The notes under the pieces were generated by a model. The model ran no database searches and had not been told where the DNA came from. It saw only the letters and a program-made list of their open reading frames with translations. A DNA stretch of 64,000 nucleotides from Methanosarcina sp. 2.H.T.1A.6 (lineage in GTDB: Archaea > Halobacteriota > Methanosarcinia > Methanosarcinales > Methanosarcinaceae): assembly GCF_000979455.1 (NCBI RefSeq), contig NZ_JJOY01000024.1:124001-188000 (forward strand), in the 5' to 3' direction. The translations under genes and the position numbers were made by a program. This document shows, in pieces, positions 7,980 to 16,912 of this stretch. The first letter of the stretch is position 1. The number at the start of each line of letters is the position of its first letter.

Positions 7980-9467
7980 ATGGTAAAAGAAATGAAAAAA
8001 TCCGGAGTACCTGGTGAAGTTCCGGAAATCTTCCGCACTGATGCTTCTCCTGATAATACCGCGGAAAAACGAATTGTACTCACTATTGCGATACTTGCCG
8101 GATTTATCACTCCTTTTGACGGTTCGGCAGTAAATATTGCCCTGCCTACAATTGGGGCAGAATTTCATATGAACGCGATTGCCCTCTCCTGGGTTGCGAC
8201 CGCATACCTTCTATCTTCAGCCGTGTTTCTTGTCCCGTTCGGAAAAATCGCAGATATTTACGGACGGAAAAAGGTTTTCCTCTATGGCATTTCTATCTTC
8301 AGCCTTGCGTCCCTGGCAATGACCATGGTCCCCTCGACAGAAATACTGATCGGAATCCGGATTGTCCAGGGGCTTGGAAGTGCTATGATCTTCGGGACAG
8401 GAGTTGCCATCGTTACCTCCGTTTTCCCCCCGGGTGAACGTGGTAAGGCTCTCGGGATATATATCACTGCAGTTTACCTCGGGCTCTCCCTTGGACCTTT
8501 CCTTGGAGGTTTAATGACGCAATATCTGGGCTGGAGGAGTATTTTCTTCGTAAACGTCCCTATAGGCATCATGGCGGTTATCCTCATCCTCTGGAAGCTC
8601 AAAGGGGAATGGGCCGAGTGCAGGGGAGAGAAGTTCGACCTTACAGGGTCCGTTATCTACGGGGCAGCGGTAGTTGCTGTCATGTATGGGTTCTCAACTC
8701 TTCCGGACTTTAAAGGAGCTGCCTTCATAGCTGCGGGAATTCTCGGGGTAATCGGCTTTGCTCTGTACGAAATGAGAATACCTTCCCCTGTTCTTGACAT
8801 CAGGCTCCTGACAAAAAACAGGATCTTTGCCCTTTCGAACCTTGCCGCGCTTATCAATTACAGTGCAACTTTTGCAGTGACTTTTCTCTTAAGCCTGGAC
8901 CTGCAGTACACAAAAGGCTTCACGCCTGAGCACGCAGGTTTTATCCTGATAGCGCAGCCGGTCGTCCAGGCCATGGTTTCCCCGATTGCCGGCCGGCTCT
9001 CTGACAGGATTGAGCCGCGGATCGTTGCATCGGCAGGAATGGCTCTTACAGCAGTCGGGCTCTTCTTCCTCATTTTCCTTACAGAAACGACACCTCTCTG
9101 GCACCTGGTTCTCATCCTTCTACTACTCGGTGCAGGGTTCGGGCTCTTCTCTTCCCCGAACACGAATGCAATTATGAGTTCGGTTGATAAGAGGTTCTAC
9201 GGTGTCGCATCCGGGATGAACGGGACTATGCGGCTCCTCGGCCAGATGCTCTCGATGGGTATCGCGATGATGATCTTTGCGGTTGTAATCGGTCCTGTGG
9301 AGATCACACCCGAATATCACTCCCAGTTCGTTTCGAGCCTGCATTATGCGTTTATCCTGTTTACGATATTCTGCATCATCGGGGTATTCGCGTCTCTGGT
9401 AAGAGGAAAAACCAGTTCGGTTGTTCGCACAGGCATACCTGAAGCGGGCAAGAAAACAGTGCGTTGA
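7980..9467 (+). CDS. MFS drug/H+ antiporter, DHA2 (14-helix) family
   Basis: 495 residues with about 14 hydrophobic helices, a hallmark of the DHA2 (EmrB/QacA) family. Motif D1-like sequence FDGSAVNIALPTIGAEF is in helix 1 and the loop 2-3 motif A is FGKIADIYGRKKVFLYG. Motif C-like GLSLGPFLGGLMTQYLGWRSIFFVNVPIG spans helix 5-6. The transporter probably exports a hydrophobic or cationic compound using the ion gradient. ATG 7980 is chosen over GTG 7971; neither has a clear Shine-Dalgarno. The gene stands alone, and a similar exporter with its own operator-like repeats is at 36722. Confidence 0.92.
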   Translation: MVKEMKKSGVPGEVPEIFRTDASPDNTAEKRIVLTIAILAGFITPFDGSAVNIALPTIGAEFHMNAIALSWVATAYLLSSAVFLVPFGKIADIYGRKKVFLYGISIFSLASLAMTMVPSTEILIGIRIVQGLGSAMIFGTGVAIVTSVFPPGERGKALGIYITAVYLGLSLGPFLGGLMTQYLGWRSIFFVNVPIGIMAVILILWKLKGEWAECRGEKFDLTGSVIYGAAVVAVMYGFSTLPDFKGAAFIAAGILGVIGFALYEMRIPSPVLDIRLLTKNRIFALSNLAALINYSATFAVTFLLSLDLQYTKGFTPEHAGFILIAQPVVQAMVSPIAGRLSDRIEPRIVASAGMALTAVGLFFLIFLTETTPLWHLVLILLLLGAGFGLFSSPNTNAIMSSVDKRFYGVASGMNGTMRLLGQMLSMGIAMMIFAVVIGPVEITPEYHSQFVSSLHYAFILFTIFCIIGVFASLVRGKTSSVVRTGIPEAGKKTVR

Positions 9468-9704
9468 AAAAATAACTTTCTTGAGATTCCATTTCGAGTA
9501 ATCTGGCATATCCAGAGGACGTGCAGCCGTGGAGAAGTATATCTCAATTTTATATACTTTATCTGACATTTTCTGATAAGGAGTTTATAGAATCTACTAT
9601 CTGGTGGATTTTTAATTTACTGCCAGAAGTCCAGAGCAACAATCTGTCTTGAGTAAAACGCTATAGATATACAGCTAACTTAATTATTGCAGGGGGTTTA
9701 TTTA

Positions 9705-10010
9705 ATGGATCTGTTTAGCCGGAATAAAGAGAAAGGAAACCATGTTTCCGGAATTGACAGGGGTAAGGTCGTAATGTACGGGCTGAGCACCTGTGTATGG
9801 TGTAAAAAAACAAAGAAACTGCTCACCGATCTGGGAGTGGATTTTGAGTATATTTATGTGGACAGGCTGGAAGGAGAGGAAGAAAACAACGCTGTTGAGA
9901 TAGTCAGACGTTTTAATTCTTCAATCTCATTCCCAACAACTATTATAAATGACGAAAAAGCAATTGTGGGTTTTAAGGAAAAACAAATCCGTGAAGTCCT
10001 TGGCTTTTGA
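9705..10010 (+). CDS. Glutaredoxin-like protein (CxxC)
   Basis: 101 residues. After a 20-residue basic/polar N-terminus comes a thioredoxin fold: KVVMYGLSTCVWCKKTKKLL (redox CVWC at the helix start), VDFEYIYVDRLEG, the cis-Pro loop ISFPTTIIND and the C-terminal GFKEKQIREVLGF. The ATG at 9705 has AGGGGG 8-14 nt upstream, which decides this start over TTG 9687. The ferredoxin:disulfide reductase-rubredoxin gene begins 12 nt after the stop, so the two are almost certainly co-transcribed. The likely role is a dithiol carrier reduced by that enzyme, moving ferredoxin electrons to protein disulfides; the partnership is inferred from the operon. Confidence 0.92.
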   Translation: MDLFSRNKEKGNHVSGIDRGKVVMYGLSTCVWCKKTKKLLTDLGVDFEYIYVDRLEGEEENNAVEIVRRFNSSISFPTTIINDEKAIVGFKEKQIREVLGF

Positions 10011-10022
10011 GGGGGAGTTGGG

Positions 10023-10571
10023 TTGAAAGAAGAGAAAACTGCCGAAGAAGGCATATCCGAAGAGAAAGTGGACACGGTCTACAAGCGGTTGAAGCAGGAG
10101 GTTGAGAAATCAGGCTACCACCTGAACCCTGATGTTGAGTTCACTAAAGACCTTGTGCGTGGACTGCTGGTCAATGAGGAGCGTTACGGCTACTGGTCCT
10201 GTCCATGCAGACTGGCTTCCGGAAATAAAGAGGAAGACCTGGATATTATCTGTCCCTGCTACTACAGAGATCCTGATCTAAACGATTATGGAGCCTGTTA
10301 CTGTGCACTCTATGTTTCGGACGAGGCCATTAGAGGAGAAAGAGAAATAGAATCTATCCCGGAAAGGCGCCCTTCCCGCGAGGAAAGAGAAGCTGAAAGA
10401 GCCGAGGAAGCTGAAAGAACGGAGATGATGGAAACTATGGAATTCTCAGGGAAACTTTCAAAGCCAGTATGGAGATGTAAGGTTTGCGGATATCTCAGTG
10501 CCATGGACGAGGCTCCAGGGGTCTGTCCTATCTGTAAGGCGAAAAAGGAAAGATTTGAACGGTTCATGTAA
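10023..10571 (+). CDS. Ferredoxin:disulfide (thioredoxin) reductase catalytic subunit fused to rubredoxin
   Basis: 182 residues. The N-terminal domain (about 15-105) has the FTR catalytic beta-subunit cysteine pattern: [18 protein letters not shown] and GACYCALY, the ligands of the 4Fe-4S cluster plus the redox disulfide. A charged Arg/Glu linker (about 110-145) leads to a rubredoxin-like domain (about 149-182) with [10 protein letters not shown] and [13 protein letters not shown], two CxxC knuckles for one iron. Such enzymes in methanogens take electrons from ferredoxin to reduce disulfides of partner redoxins without the variable subunit used in plants. The start is TTG at 10023, supported by GGGGAG upstream. 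The glutaredoxin-like gene is immediately upstream. Confidence 0.93.
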   Translation: MKEEKTAEEGISEEKVDTVYKRLKQEVEKSGYHLNPDVEFTKDLVRGLLVNEERYGYWSCPCRLASGNKEEDLDIICPCYYRDPDLNDYGACYCALYVSDEAIRGEREIESIPERRPSREEREAERAEEAERTEMMETMEFSGKLSKPVWRCKVCGYLSAMDEAPGVCPICKAKKERFERFM

Positions 10572-11010
10572 TTTTTTCATGTAATTTTTCCTTTTTTGTA
10601 TCCTCTTCAAATTTCAATTTTAAAAACTATGTCAGAACTGCTGCAGGTACTTCTTTTCTTAATATGTTAGGACTTACGTGGTTGAACTGAAAAAATCAAT
10701 ACTGTTAAGCCTGTAGCAGTCTAAAATTAAAAGTTAAACCACAAAGACTATATACATTGATTTTGCGCCTTAAGTGAGTAATATAAGTATCTCTTATTTA
10801 CTTTGCTAACAGAATTAACTTTTTTCAGCATAACTCCATACAAAAAATGTTCTTATTTGGAGGCTTTAAGCTATGAAATCGAATACTCAGGGCTTTAGCA
10901 AATACGGTTTTATTTGAGTAAATCCATATTTTCCTTAAGTTAACTGCAGTACACACTAAATTAAATTCATTTCTGACTGATTTCAATCCTCTAGTGTCCT
11001 GGCAATTTAA
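10572..11010. other. AT-rich intergenic region, no gene seen
   Basis: About 440 bases separating the redox operon from the IS630 remnant. T-tracts just after the FTR gene (TTTTTTCATGTAATTTTTCC) could act as a terminator. No reading frame, tRNA-like fold or clear repeat was found in the remainder. Confidence 0.4.
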
Positions 11011-11628
11011 TTATTCTACATAATACGTTGACATTTTCTCATCGGCATTCTTCTTCGTAAATTTCCATTCAATTTTCTTTTCGTATTCGTTTCTCCTCTT
11101 CGTCCATGCACCCACTTCATGGGTAAGTTTTTCCATGTCACCAATTCTTCTGTTAGTACATTCAATATCCATCACATTGATCTCTATTTCTGCAGCGTTA
11201 AGCCAGCTTGCATGTTTTGGCGTGTAATGGAATTGTATCTTGTCCAGAATCTTTTTTGCTTCCTCTTCGCTGAATGTTTCGTAGAATGACTTTTCCTTAT
11301 GGATATTGAGATTATCCGTAACCAGTCGGATTACTTCAGCTTCAGAATAGTTTTCGGTAACGAGAATTTTCACGAATTGTGCAAAATCCTTCATTGTTCT
11401 CCTTTTGGTTACCTGAGTCATCCTTTTTCCTGCTTTGAATTCTACCTCCACGAATACATTTGCTGTTCCATTCCTGACATATTCGTAATCATATTTTTCT
11501 GGACTTCCTGGCTTCATTGGAATGGCCTTTCTCTTATCTTCAAGAAGTTGTTTTGGTTTCTCGTCAAGGCAGATGAGAGGTTTTTTAGGATCGTAATCCT
11601 CTTCGTACAAATAAAAGAAATAACTCAC
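11011..11628 (-). pseudogene. IS630 family transposase, C-terminal DDE half
   Basis: 205 residues covering the DDE endonuclease domain: first Asp in PLICLDEKPKQLL, second Asp in IRLVTDNLNIHKEKSFYE, and the Glu in HASWLNAAEIEINVMD. All three catalytic acids are visible. The N-terminal helix-turn-helix DNA-binding half expected in a transposase of about 340-350 residues is missing and is not in another frame upstream. It therefore looks like a 5'-truncated copy, unless the family uses a separate upstream orfA, which is not present. Confidence 0.85.
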
Positions 11629-11862
11629 CTTATCTTTAGTTTTCCTGATTCAGTTCTTTGAATTAGCTGATTAGATCTCTATGAAATATAGGAATTGTTA
11701 AAAAAAGCAAAAGTTAAGTAGATTAGCGGATATACTTGATCGGAAAAAATCGAGTTAGTAAAATTGAAAGGTATTACACTAATTTCACCATATGTAATTT
11801 ATTGTTACTTAGCTTATTTCCTCCTGTCAATTGCTAGTGATTGAGTTTAATGGGAGAAGAAC

Positions 11863-12099
11863 ATGACTTATATTGAGTATCCGCGAGGTTCTGAGTGGAG
11901 AAAATGGGATCTTCGCGTTCACACACCAGCTTCCATTGTCAATTCATCTTATCCGGGCCCAGGTCCTTGGGAAGCATTTCTAACGGACCTTGAAGCTTTA
12001 CCTCCGGAATTCAAAGTCATTGGCATTAACGATTATCTGTTCATCGATGGTTACAAACGCGTACGGGAAGAAAAAGTCAAAGGTATAATTAGAAGATAA
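11863..12099 (+). pseudogene. TrlF-like/PHP-type protein, N-terminal fragment
   Basis: 78 residues matching the start of large TrlF-family ATPase proteins that begin with a PHP-like phosphoesterase motif: GSEWRKWDLRVHTPAS, then FLTDLEALPPEFKVIGIND and YLFIDGYKRVREEK. In the family the motif is normally DLHVHTP; here the first metal-binding His is Arg. The reading frame stops at 12099, while full proteins run to many hundreds of residues. GGGAGAAG precedes the ATG at 11863. It looks like the stump of a defence-type gene, with the methyltransferase starting directly after it. Confidence 0.7.
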
Positions 12100-12110
12100 G
12101 GAGTATGACA

Positions 12111-12878
12111 ATGGAAGAAATAACAATCCACGAATTTGATTTTGCCCTCATCAATGAATTTTTCACAGAGCTTGAACGGCAGGGACCCGGCAGCCCCGAA
12201 GAAACCATCAGGGCATTAGGTTTTATCGGCAATCTTTCAAACAAAACAAAAATTGCCGATTTAGGCTGCGGCACAGGCGTTCAAACAATGGTTCTGGCAC
12301 AGAATACAGAAGCAACCATCACCGCCCTCGACCTTTACGCCGGCTCGATTGACAAACTTAACACAACAGCCGGAAAACTTGGTTTACAGAACAGGGTAAA
12401 AGGTATTGTCGGTTCAATGGATAATTTGCCGTTTCAGAATGATGAATTTGATCTTATATGGTCTGAGGGAGCTATTGCCAATATAGGTTTTGAAAAAGGC
12501 TTGAATCACTGGAAGGGCTTCCTCAAAAAAGATGGTTATATTGCCGTAACATATGAGTCATGGTTTACCGATGAGCGCCCCGCTGAAATTGAGAAGTGGT
12601 GGATGGACGCAGTTCCTGAAATTGGCACAATAGGTTATAATATTTCCATCATGCAAAAAACAGGTTATATTCCTGTTGCCGTATTTACGCTGCCTGAAAA
12701 TTGTTGGATAGACAATTATTTTATTCCGCAAAAAGCAAGGCAAGAGGAATTCTTGAAAAAGCATGCGGGAAATAAAACCGTTGAGGATATGATTGCATTT
12801 ATGAGGCGTGAGGCAGACTTATACTCAAAATACAAACAGTATTATGGATATGTATTTTATATTGGGAAAAAGATATAA
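12111..12878 (+). CDS. Class I SAM-dependent methyltransferase
   Basis: 255 residues. Rossmann methyltransferase motifs: [61 protein letters not shown]; and IV/post, [21 protein letters not shown]. The UbiE/Methyltransf_11-like layout suggests a small-molecule substrate that cannot be named. Start at ATG 12111 because AAGGAG (12098-12103) is 7 nt away; ATG 12105 would be too close. The lower GC and bacterial-looking sequence, together with the truncated gene upstream and nearby insertion-sequence debris, suggest acquisition by transfer. Confidence 0.85.
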   Translation: MEEITIHEFDFALINEFFTELERQGPGSPEETIRALGFIGNLSNKTKIADLGCGTGVQTMVLAQNTEATITALDLYAGSIDKLNTTAGKLGLQNRVKGIVGSMDNLPFQNDEFDLIWSEGAIANIGFEKGLNHWKGFLKKDGYIAVTYESWFTDERPAEIEKWWMDAVPEIGTIGYNISIMQKTGYIPVAVFTLPENCWIDNYFIPQKARQEEFLKKHAGNKTVEDMIAFMRREADLYSKYKQYYGYVFYIGKKI

Positions 12879-12882
12879 CATA

Positions 12883-13014
12883 ATGGTTTACGCCGCTACT
12901 TCATATACCAGACCAGAAACTGCTTCGCTGCTATTTCCATTGGAACGCATTGAAGAAATATCAGTGCCCAAAGAGGTATATATAGAAAATTACGTTAAGA
13001 TTTTAAAGAAATAA
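12883..13014 (+). CDS. Possible 43-residue hypothetical protein
   Basis: Short frame starting at ATG 12883, just after the methyltransferase stop, and ending with basic residues (ENYVKILKK). There is no Shine-Dalgarno and no recognised family. It may be a remnant of a longer gene rather than a functional one. Confidence 0.25.
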   Translation: MVYAATSYTRPETASLLFPLERIEEISVPKEVYIENYVKILKK

Positions 13015-13080
13015 AGGTCGTTGAGTGAGAATACCCGGATTATGGTATCTTAAAAAGATTTTGTAATATTTTGATGGGGG

Positions 13081-13431
13081 ATGAGTTTATCAACTTGTCT
13101 ATTTGGCTGCTTTTCATCGATAGCATATTGTATAAATGCAAACAAACACAAGATATATAAACAGCAATTAAGTATAATCAAAAATGTGTCAATCTCACAA
13201 AAAACAACAAATACAACAATAGACAAAGCAATACTCTTAGCGCCAACGGTCCTTCTATACTTTATTAGCTACTTTTTTATATTTATTAAAGAAAATCGAA
13301 TGAAAACAATAACATTAGACTATACAACCGCCTTAATAAGCTTAATACCACCAATAATATTTTTAGCAGCAATATTTATTATTCACAAATTATCACGCAA
13401 ACCGGTTAAGAGCACCAAAAAAATTCCTTAA
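13081..13431 (+). CDS. Small membrane protein, hypothetical
   Basis: 116 residues beginning at ATG 13081 with GGGG immediately upstream. Two strong hydrophobic segments are visible: ILLAPTVLLYFISYFFIFI and LISLIPPIIFLAAIFIIHKL. A polar Asn/Thr/Lys-rich N-terminal half precedes them and a basic tail (SRKPVKSTKKIP) follows, which suggests the C-terminus is cytoplasmic. Codons are strongly A/T-biased, unlike the housekeeping genes, consistent with the accessory character of this region. No family was recognised. Confidence 0.5.
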   Translation: MSLSTCLFGCFSSIAYCINANKHKIYKQQLSIIKNVSISQKTTNTTIDKAILLAPTVLLYFISYFFIFIKENRMKTITLDYTTALISLIPPIIFLAAIFIIHKLSRKPVKSTKKIP

Positions 13432-13619
13432 AAAAGGTTAATTTTGTGAGACTTTTTTGTTTTCACCCTACATTCCGCAGATGTACACAGACGTAGAATA
13501 TATTTGCCGATTTGCTCACTTTATTCATTAAAGGCAAAATGGATTTTTAAGCTACTGCCATATTGGGATAATTGATGGTGTTTCTGTGTGCATCACGGAA
13601 AGTGAGTTCGATAAATGTA

Positions 13620-13760
13620 CCATCCTTTTTGTGCAGCTGGTCCTTCGACAGGCAAGGCATTCACGCTTGGTATTCTTAAAACCTATCCTTATCCCGAGCG
13701 ATAGCCCTGGCCCATGTACGTGGCTTCTAGGTATATGCGCGTGGTAAGGGATAGACGCAC
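13620..13760 (+). repeat. Degenerate dispersed element C, copy 1
   Basis: Contains TTTTTGTGCAGCTGGTC, GACAGGCAAGGCATTCACGC, CCTATCCTTATCCCGAG, GATAGCCCTGGC and TACGTGGCTTC in the same order as copies at 15475-15660 and 16760-16912. It lies in the 13432-13815 gap, which holds no gene. Confidence 0.65.
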
Positions 13761-13815
13761 CACGTCAGCCTTAAATGTTCTTTAACATATGACAAATGCT
13801 AAGTATCGTCTGTTT

Positions 13816-14247
13816 TTATAACTCTCTAAAAGATCTCTTAAAAAGCGTTATTAAGTATTTTAGTCCGGTTTGATGCGGATTTTTGCGGAAACGCCATCCC
13901 AGAAGAGGCCATAATAAAGTTCGAGGCGATGCCCACATCTGATCTTCCATAAGATGAAAAATAGAACCTGCTGCAAGGGTAAGGACGTTGAGATCTCCTC
14001 TTTTATCATATAAGTATAAACCTGTCAGAAAAAGGGTAAAAGAAAATAACAATGTATGAGCTATTATCCGTCCGTTTGCAATGGTAGAAGAAAAGATAAC
14101 CATTCCTAGAGGTTTATCTATTAAGTCTGGAAGGAGCGATCCAATGACCAGATATGTTGGATCTATAATGGTCCTTAATTGTGGTATGAAAAATGAAAAT
14201 CCGAAAAATACCCCCAGTGTGACGCCAATATGTCCAAAAAGAAGCAT
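13816..14247 (-). CDS. Metal-dependent hydrolase-like membrane protein (YdjM/DUF457 type)
   Basis: 143 residues with about four hydrophobic segments. The pattern GHIGVTLGVFFGF at the N-terminus, GSLLPDLIDKPLG, then AHTLLFSFTLFLTG and IFHLMEDQMW matches the His/Asp signature of small YdjM-like membrane hydrolases (His early, LPDxxD, paired His later). The substrate is unknown. ATG at 14247 is chosen over TTG at 14250. A TATA-like TATTTATATG (minus strand, about 14270-14280) lies about 25-30 nt upstream, suggesting a leaderless mRNA, and no Shine-Dalgarno is seen. Confidence 0.7.
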   Translation of the reverse strand: MLLFGHIGVTLGVFFGFSFFIPQLRTIIDPTYLVIGSLLPDLIDKPLGMVIFSSTIANGRIIAHTLLFSFTLFLTGLYLYDKRGDLNVLTLAAGSIFHLMEDQMWASPRTLLWPLLGWRFRKNPHQTGLKYLITLFKRSFREL

Positions 14248-14250
14248 CAA

Positions 14251-14754
14251 AATTAAAAGGTACTTTAGTTACATATAAATATGGTTTAAAGATCTGTTTC
14301 TTGCAGAACTTTTCCAAAATAGCAACGCTTTGATCTAAAGTGCGTCATGGTGAACTGGCTGGAATGGGCCCTTGGTCTCGAGGTGATGTATCTCTGGTCA
14401 TCGGTTAACAAATTTTATGCACAACTCCGAAGACCATTTTTGTGATTTTCGAGCTTAAATGTTAGATGCTGGCATAAAATTAACACTTTTTGAAGTTTTG
14501 TGTCTCAACTGAATCCAAATGAAAAAGATTAAGGACCTCATTATCTGGCAAAAGCAATGTATGGACTGCAGAAAAACTTTTGATAAAAGGGGAGTCTGCC
14601 TCCATCTGTGGCTTTCCTCTTAAAAAATGAGGTAATTATAAAAGAGTCAATTTTAAGCTGAAAAAAAAGATATAACGCTTGATCTTATAATACTGTCTTA
14701 ATTTAGAGGTCCCGGAAATACAGCCGGATAAAAATTTCAGGTGGGAATAGAAAC
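14251..14754. other. Intergenic region with decayed repeat fragments
   Basis: About 500 bases without a supported gene. GGCTGGAATGGGCC..TTGGTCT (14357-14378) recurs near 16013-16035. The stretch before 14755 contains TATAACGC and TTGATCTTATAATAC, possible promoter elements for the GfcR-like gene. Confidence 0.45.
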
Positions 14755-15366
14755 ATGAAGGATATAGAAGATTTAATCCAGAAAGCTGTGGAACTGCAGA
14801 GTAACGGGCTTATTACCGCCCAGATTGCCGATGAACTCAACGTTTCAAGAGAAACGGTTACCTGGCTTTTAACCCGTTCAAAAAAAGAAGAAACAACTCC
14901 CGCTCCAAAGGATATTTCTGTAAACTGGAGCAGTATAGGGAAAAGTGCTGAACGTCTCCATAACATCTCGCTTGCACTCTGCGACATGGTGCTTGAGACC
15001 CTGGAAAAGGCAAACGCCGAGGTAGACGTGGTTGTTGGCATTGCTGCCAATGGTATTCCCCTGGCAAGCATGATGGCATATGAACTGGGTGCAGATTTAG
15101 CGATTTATCATCGTAAAGGACAGGATATCGTTCATACAGGCCACAGAGGGACCATCAGCAGAAATTTTGGATCCGTTGCCGGTAAAAACTGCGTTATCGT
15201 GGATGATGTTGTTACCACCGGTTCAACCAGTATGGAAGTTATTGAGCAGCTGAGAGAAATGGATGCAAAACCAAGAGTTGTAGCAGTACTGGTCGACAAA
15301 AAAGGTGCAGATACAATCTCTAATGTCCCAATTCAGTCTCTTGTAAGAATTGTACGTTTGGACTGA
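14755..15366 (+). CDS. GfcR/PyrE-like transcriptional regulator (HTH plus phosphoribosyltransferase fold)
   Basis: 203 residues. The N-terminus (about 1-45) is a helix-turn-helix: [20 protein letters not shown]. The rest is a type I phosphoribosyltransferase fold with [20 protein letters not shown] and the PRPP loop [20 protein letters not shown]. Halophile homologues annotated as orotate phosphoribosyltransferase-like proteins were shown to be regulators (GfcR), and the HTH argues for the same here, probably sensing a phosphoribosyl or sugar phosphate ligand. GGTGGGA lies upstream of ATG 14755. The gene stands alone, so its targets are not evident. Confidence 0.88.
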   Translation: MKDIEDLIQKAVELQSNGLITAQIADELNVSRETVTWLLTRSKKEETTPAPKDISVNWSSIGKSAERLHNISLALCDMVLETLEKANAEVDVVVGIAANGIPLASMMAYELGADLAIYHRKGQDIVHTGHRGTISRNFGSVAGKNCVIVDDVVTTGSTSMEVIEQLREMDAKPRVVAVLVDKKGADTISNVPIQSLVRIVRLD

Positions 15367-15474
15367 AAAGTTTCCAGGTTCGTTACGAAATAACTTAGAC
15401 AACACATAATTATTCTGGAACAAAATCGATGGAGCTGCTTACGAAAATAGTTACGCACAGTGTAAAAATGGACC

Positions 15475-15660
15475 TGAGTTATTTCGCGTTGGGCCCTCAG
15501 AATGTCAACCTGTGTTTGAAGAGTTTGTCACCCTATGGGCAAGACTAAGGCAATGCCTTCACACCGGAGTCCAGAATACCTATCCTTATCCCGAGTGATA
15601 GCCCTGGCATTTTAGATTAGCTTCCAGATATACGTGCGTGGTTAGTATATACGTCACAAA
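15475..15660 (+). repeat. Degenerate dispersed element C, copy 2
   Basis: Contains AACCTGTGTTTGAAG, GGGCAAGACTAAGGCAATGC, CCTATCCTTATCCCGAG, GATAGCCCTGGC and TACGTGCGTGG in the order of copy 1. The core at 15579-15608 differs from 13682-13711 at one position. Confidence 0.65.
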
Positions 15661-15696
15661 ATAGCTGTGCCAGATTCCCATCCAGATCACTACAAT

Positions 15697-15972
15697 CCTG
15701 CTTTCGGCAGGTCGACATTAGAAATTAGAATCATTTTCATGATATCGTTTTTTGAACATTTGACAGATGTAGTTAGGTTCAAGGCTGGTTAACGCGTGGC
15801 TCAACTCCCACGGCGTATATAAGCAATGAAACATTTTTGCAATAAAGTTTAGTATGAGAAACTAATATTCTGCTAATGTAAACCCAACAACCACGCAAAA
15901 TTATGGCTCATTATTTCAAAAGCACCATCAATAATTATTATCAAAATATAATGTCGACCTGCCGGGAGTAGG
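15697..15972. mobile_element. MITE-like element with 24-bp terminal inverted repeats
   Basis: The left end at 15697-15720 includes CGGCAGGTCGACATTA, and the right end at 15949-15972 is its inverse, with 16 perfect bases and about 20 of 24 matching overall. The 276-bp element has no coding capacity and lies in the 15367-16153 gap. The interior is AT-rich apart from a GC-rich hairpin-like piece around CACGGCGTATATAAG. No transposase of the same ends is in the window. Confidence 0.6.
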
Positions 15973-16153
15973 TACAATGCCAAATTCGATAGAGATTCTA
16001 CGCCAGTTATACATGGCTGGAATGGGCCATTGGTCTATAGTAAAAGCTAAAAAACAGAAAAATAGTAATATTTAAGGGTAAAAGATTGCTATCTGAAACT
16101 AAGGTAAATAAGTTTTACTATAAAAACCTATTTACCTTTTGCTTCCTTTATAT

Positions 16154-16438
16154 TTATTCGATTGTTTCTATTCTCTCTTTCTTGACAAAGGGTTTGCTGA
16201 TTTTCTCTGGCATCCAGCTAGGCCTATTTTTTGGGGCTTTGACAACTTGTTTCCATGCCTTGAAAATGTGCACCTTCTTTGTCCCGCGTTCCCTGAGACG
16301 GATAATCTCTGGTTTGGATTTTGTTCCGCTGCTCCGGTTTGCTGCTTTCAGAGCAGCCTGACGAGGCTGTTTTCCAGTGAAAACTCCGTGTTCATTGCCG
16401 TCTTCGTCTCTTAATACAAAATTTCTTGTGTCAGACAT
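16154..16438 (-). CDS. Chromosomal protein MC1
   Basis: 94 residues recognisable as Methanosarcina MC1 from end to end: NFVLRDEDGNEHGVFTGKQP, RQAALKAANRSSGTK, PEIIRLRERGTKKVHIFKAW and RPSWMPEKISKPFVKKERIE. MC1 is a small, very abundant, basic DNA-binding protein that sharply bends DNA and helps compact the chromosome in Methanosarcinales, which lack or complement histones. ATG 16438 reproduces the known mature N-terminus (SDTRNFVL); the ATG three codons upstream would add MTL and sit too near the GAGATG ribosome site. A TATA box about 50 nt upstream is annotated separately. Confidence 0.97.
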   Translation of the reverse strand: MSDTRNFVLRDEDGNEHGVFTGKQPRQAALKAANRSSGTKSKPEIIRLRERGTKKVHIFKAWKQVVKAPKNRPSWMPEKISKPFVKKERIETIE

Positions 16439-16483
16439 AAGAGTCATCTCGCAAAATATGTTACTAGAGACTGATTAAGTGTT

Positions 16484-16496
16484 AAAGCATATAAAC
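16484..16496 (-). promoter_or_regulatory. TATA box of the MC1 gene
   Basis: On the minus strand AAAGTTTATATGC lies about 46-58 nt before the ATG at 16438, which fits an archaeal TATA element with a leader of about 20-25 nt containing GAGATG. Confidence 0.6.
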
Positions 16497-16759
16497 TTTT
16501 TCTTTGAATGTTGCCTATAGTTATTGGTTTTTGAGATAATCCCCATTATTTTGTGAAGAATATATAAACTAAATTTTTCTATATTGTTGGTAAAATGGGA
16601 AATATGTAAATATTTATATCTTAGGATCTATGGTGAAATAATATAGGCAGTATTTAAAAATGTATTAACTAACTTTTACAAGCTAGGTGGCTGATTTGAC
16701 TTCAACTAAATTATTCATTGCCTGAGTTATTTTGGTATAAATACTTGGTTTTTCTATTT

Positions 16760-16912
16760 ACTCGTCCTTTTTGTGTAGCTGGTCGGCAAGGAGGTAAACC
16801 TGTGCCTGGAGTTGATCCTCCAACAGGCAAGAATAAGGCAAGGTCTTCACGCGGGATTTCGAACATGCCTATCTTTATCCTGGTATAATCCTTCCACGTA
16901 TGGTTATCGGGT
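16760..16912 (+). repeat. Degenerate dispersed element C, copy 3 (most diverged)
   Basis: Contains CTTTTTGTGTAGCTGGTC, AACCTGTGCCTGGAG, ACAGGCAAGAATAAGGCAAG, GTCTTCACGC, GCCTATCTTTATCC and CCACGTATGG in the order of copies 1 and 2. The remainder of 16439-16759 is AT-rich and shows only the MC1 promoter. Confidence 0.6.

Noticed and set aside
15770-15840. GC-rich stem-loop region near GGTTCAAGGCTGG considered as a tRNA
   Set aside because: No acceptor stem, anticodon arm or CCA-compatible ends; it lies within the MITE-like element.
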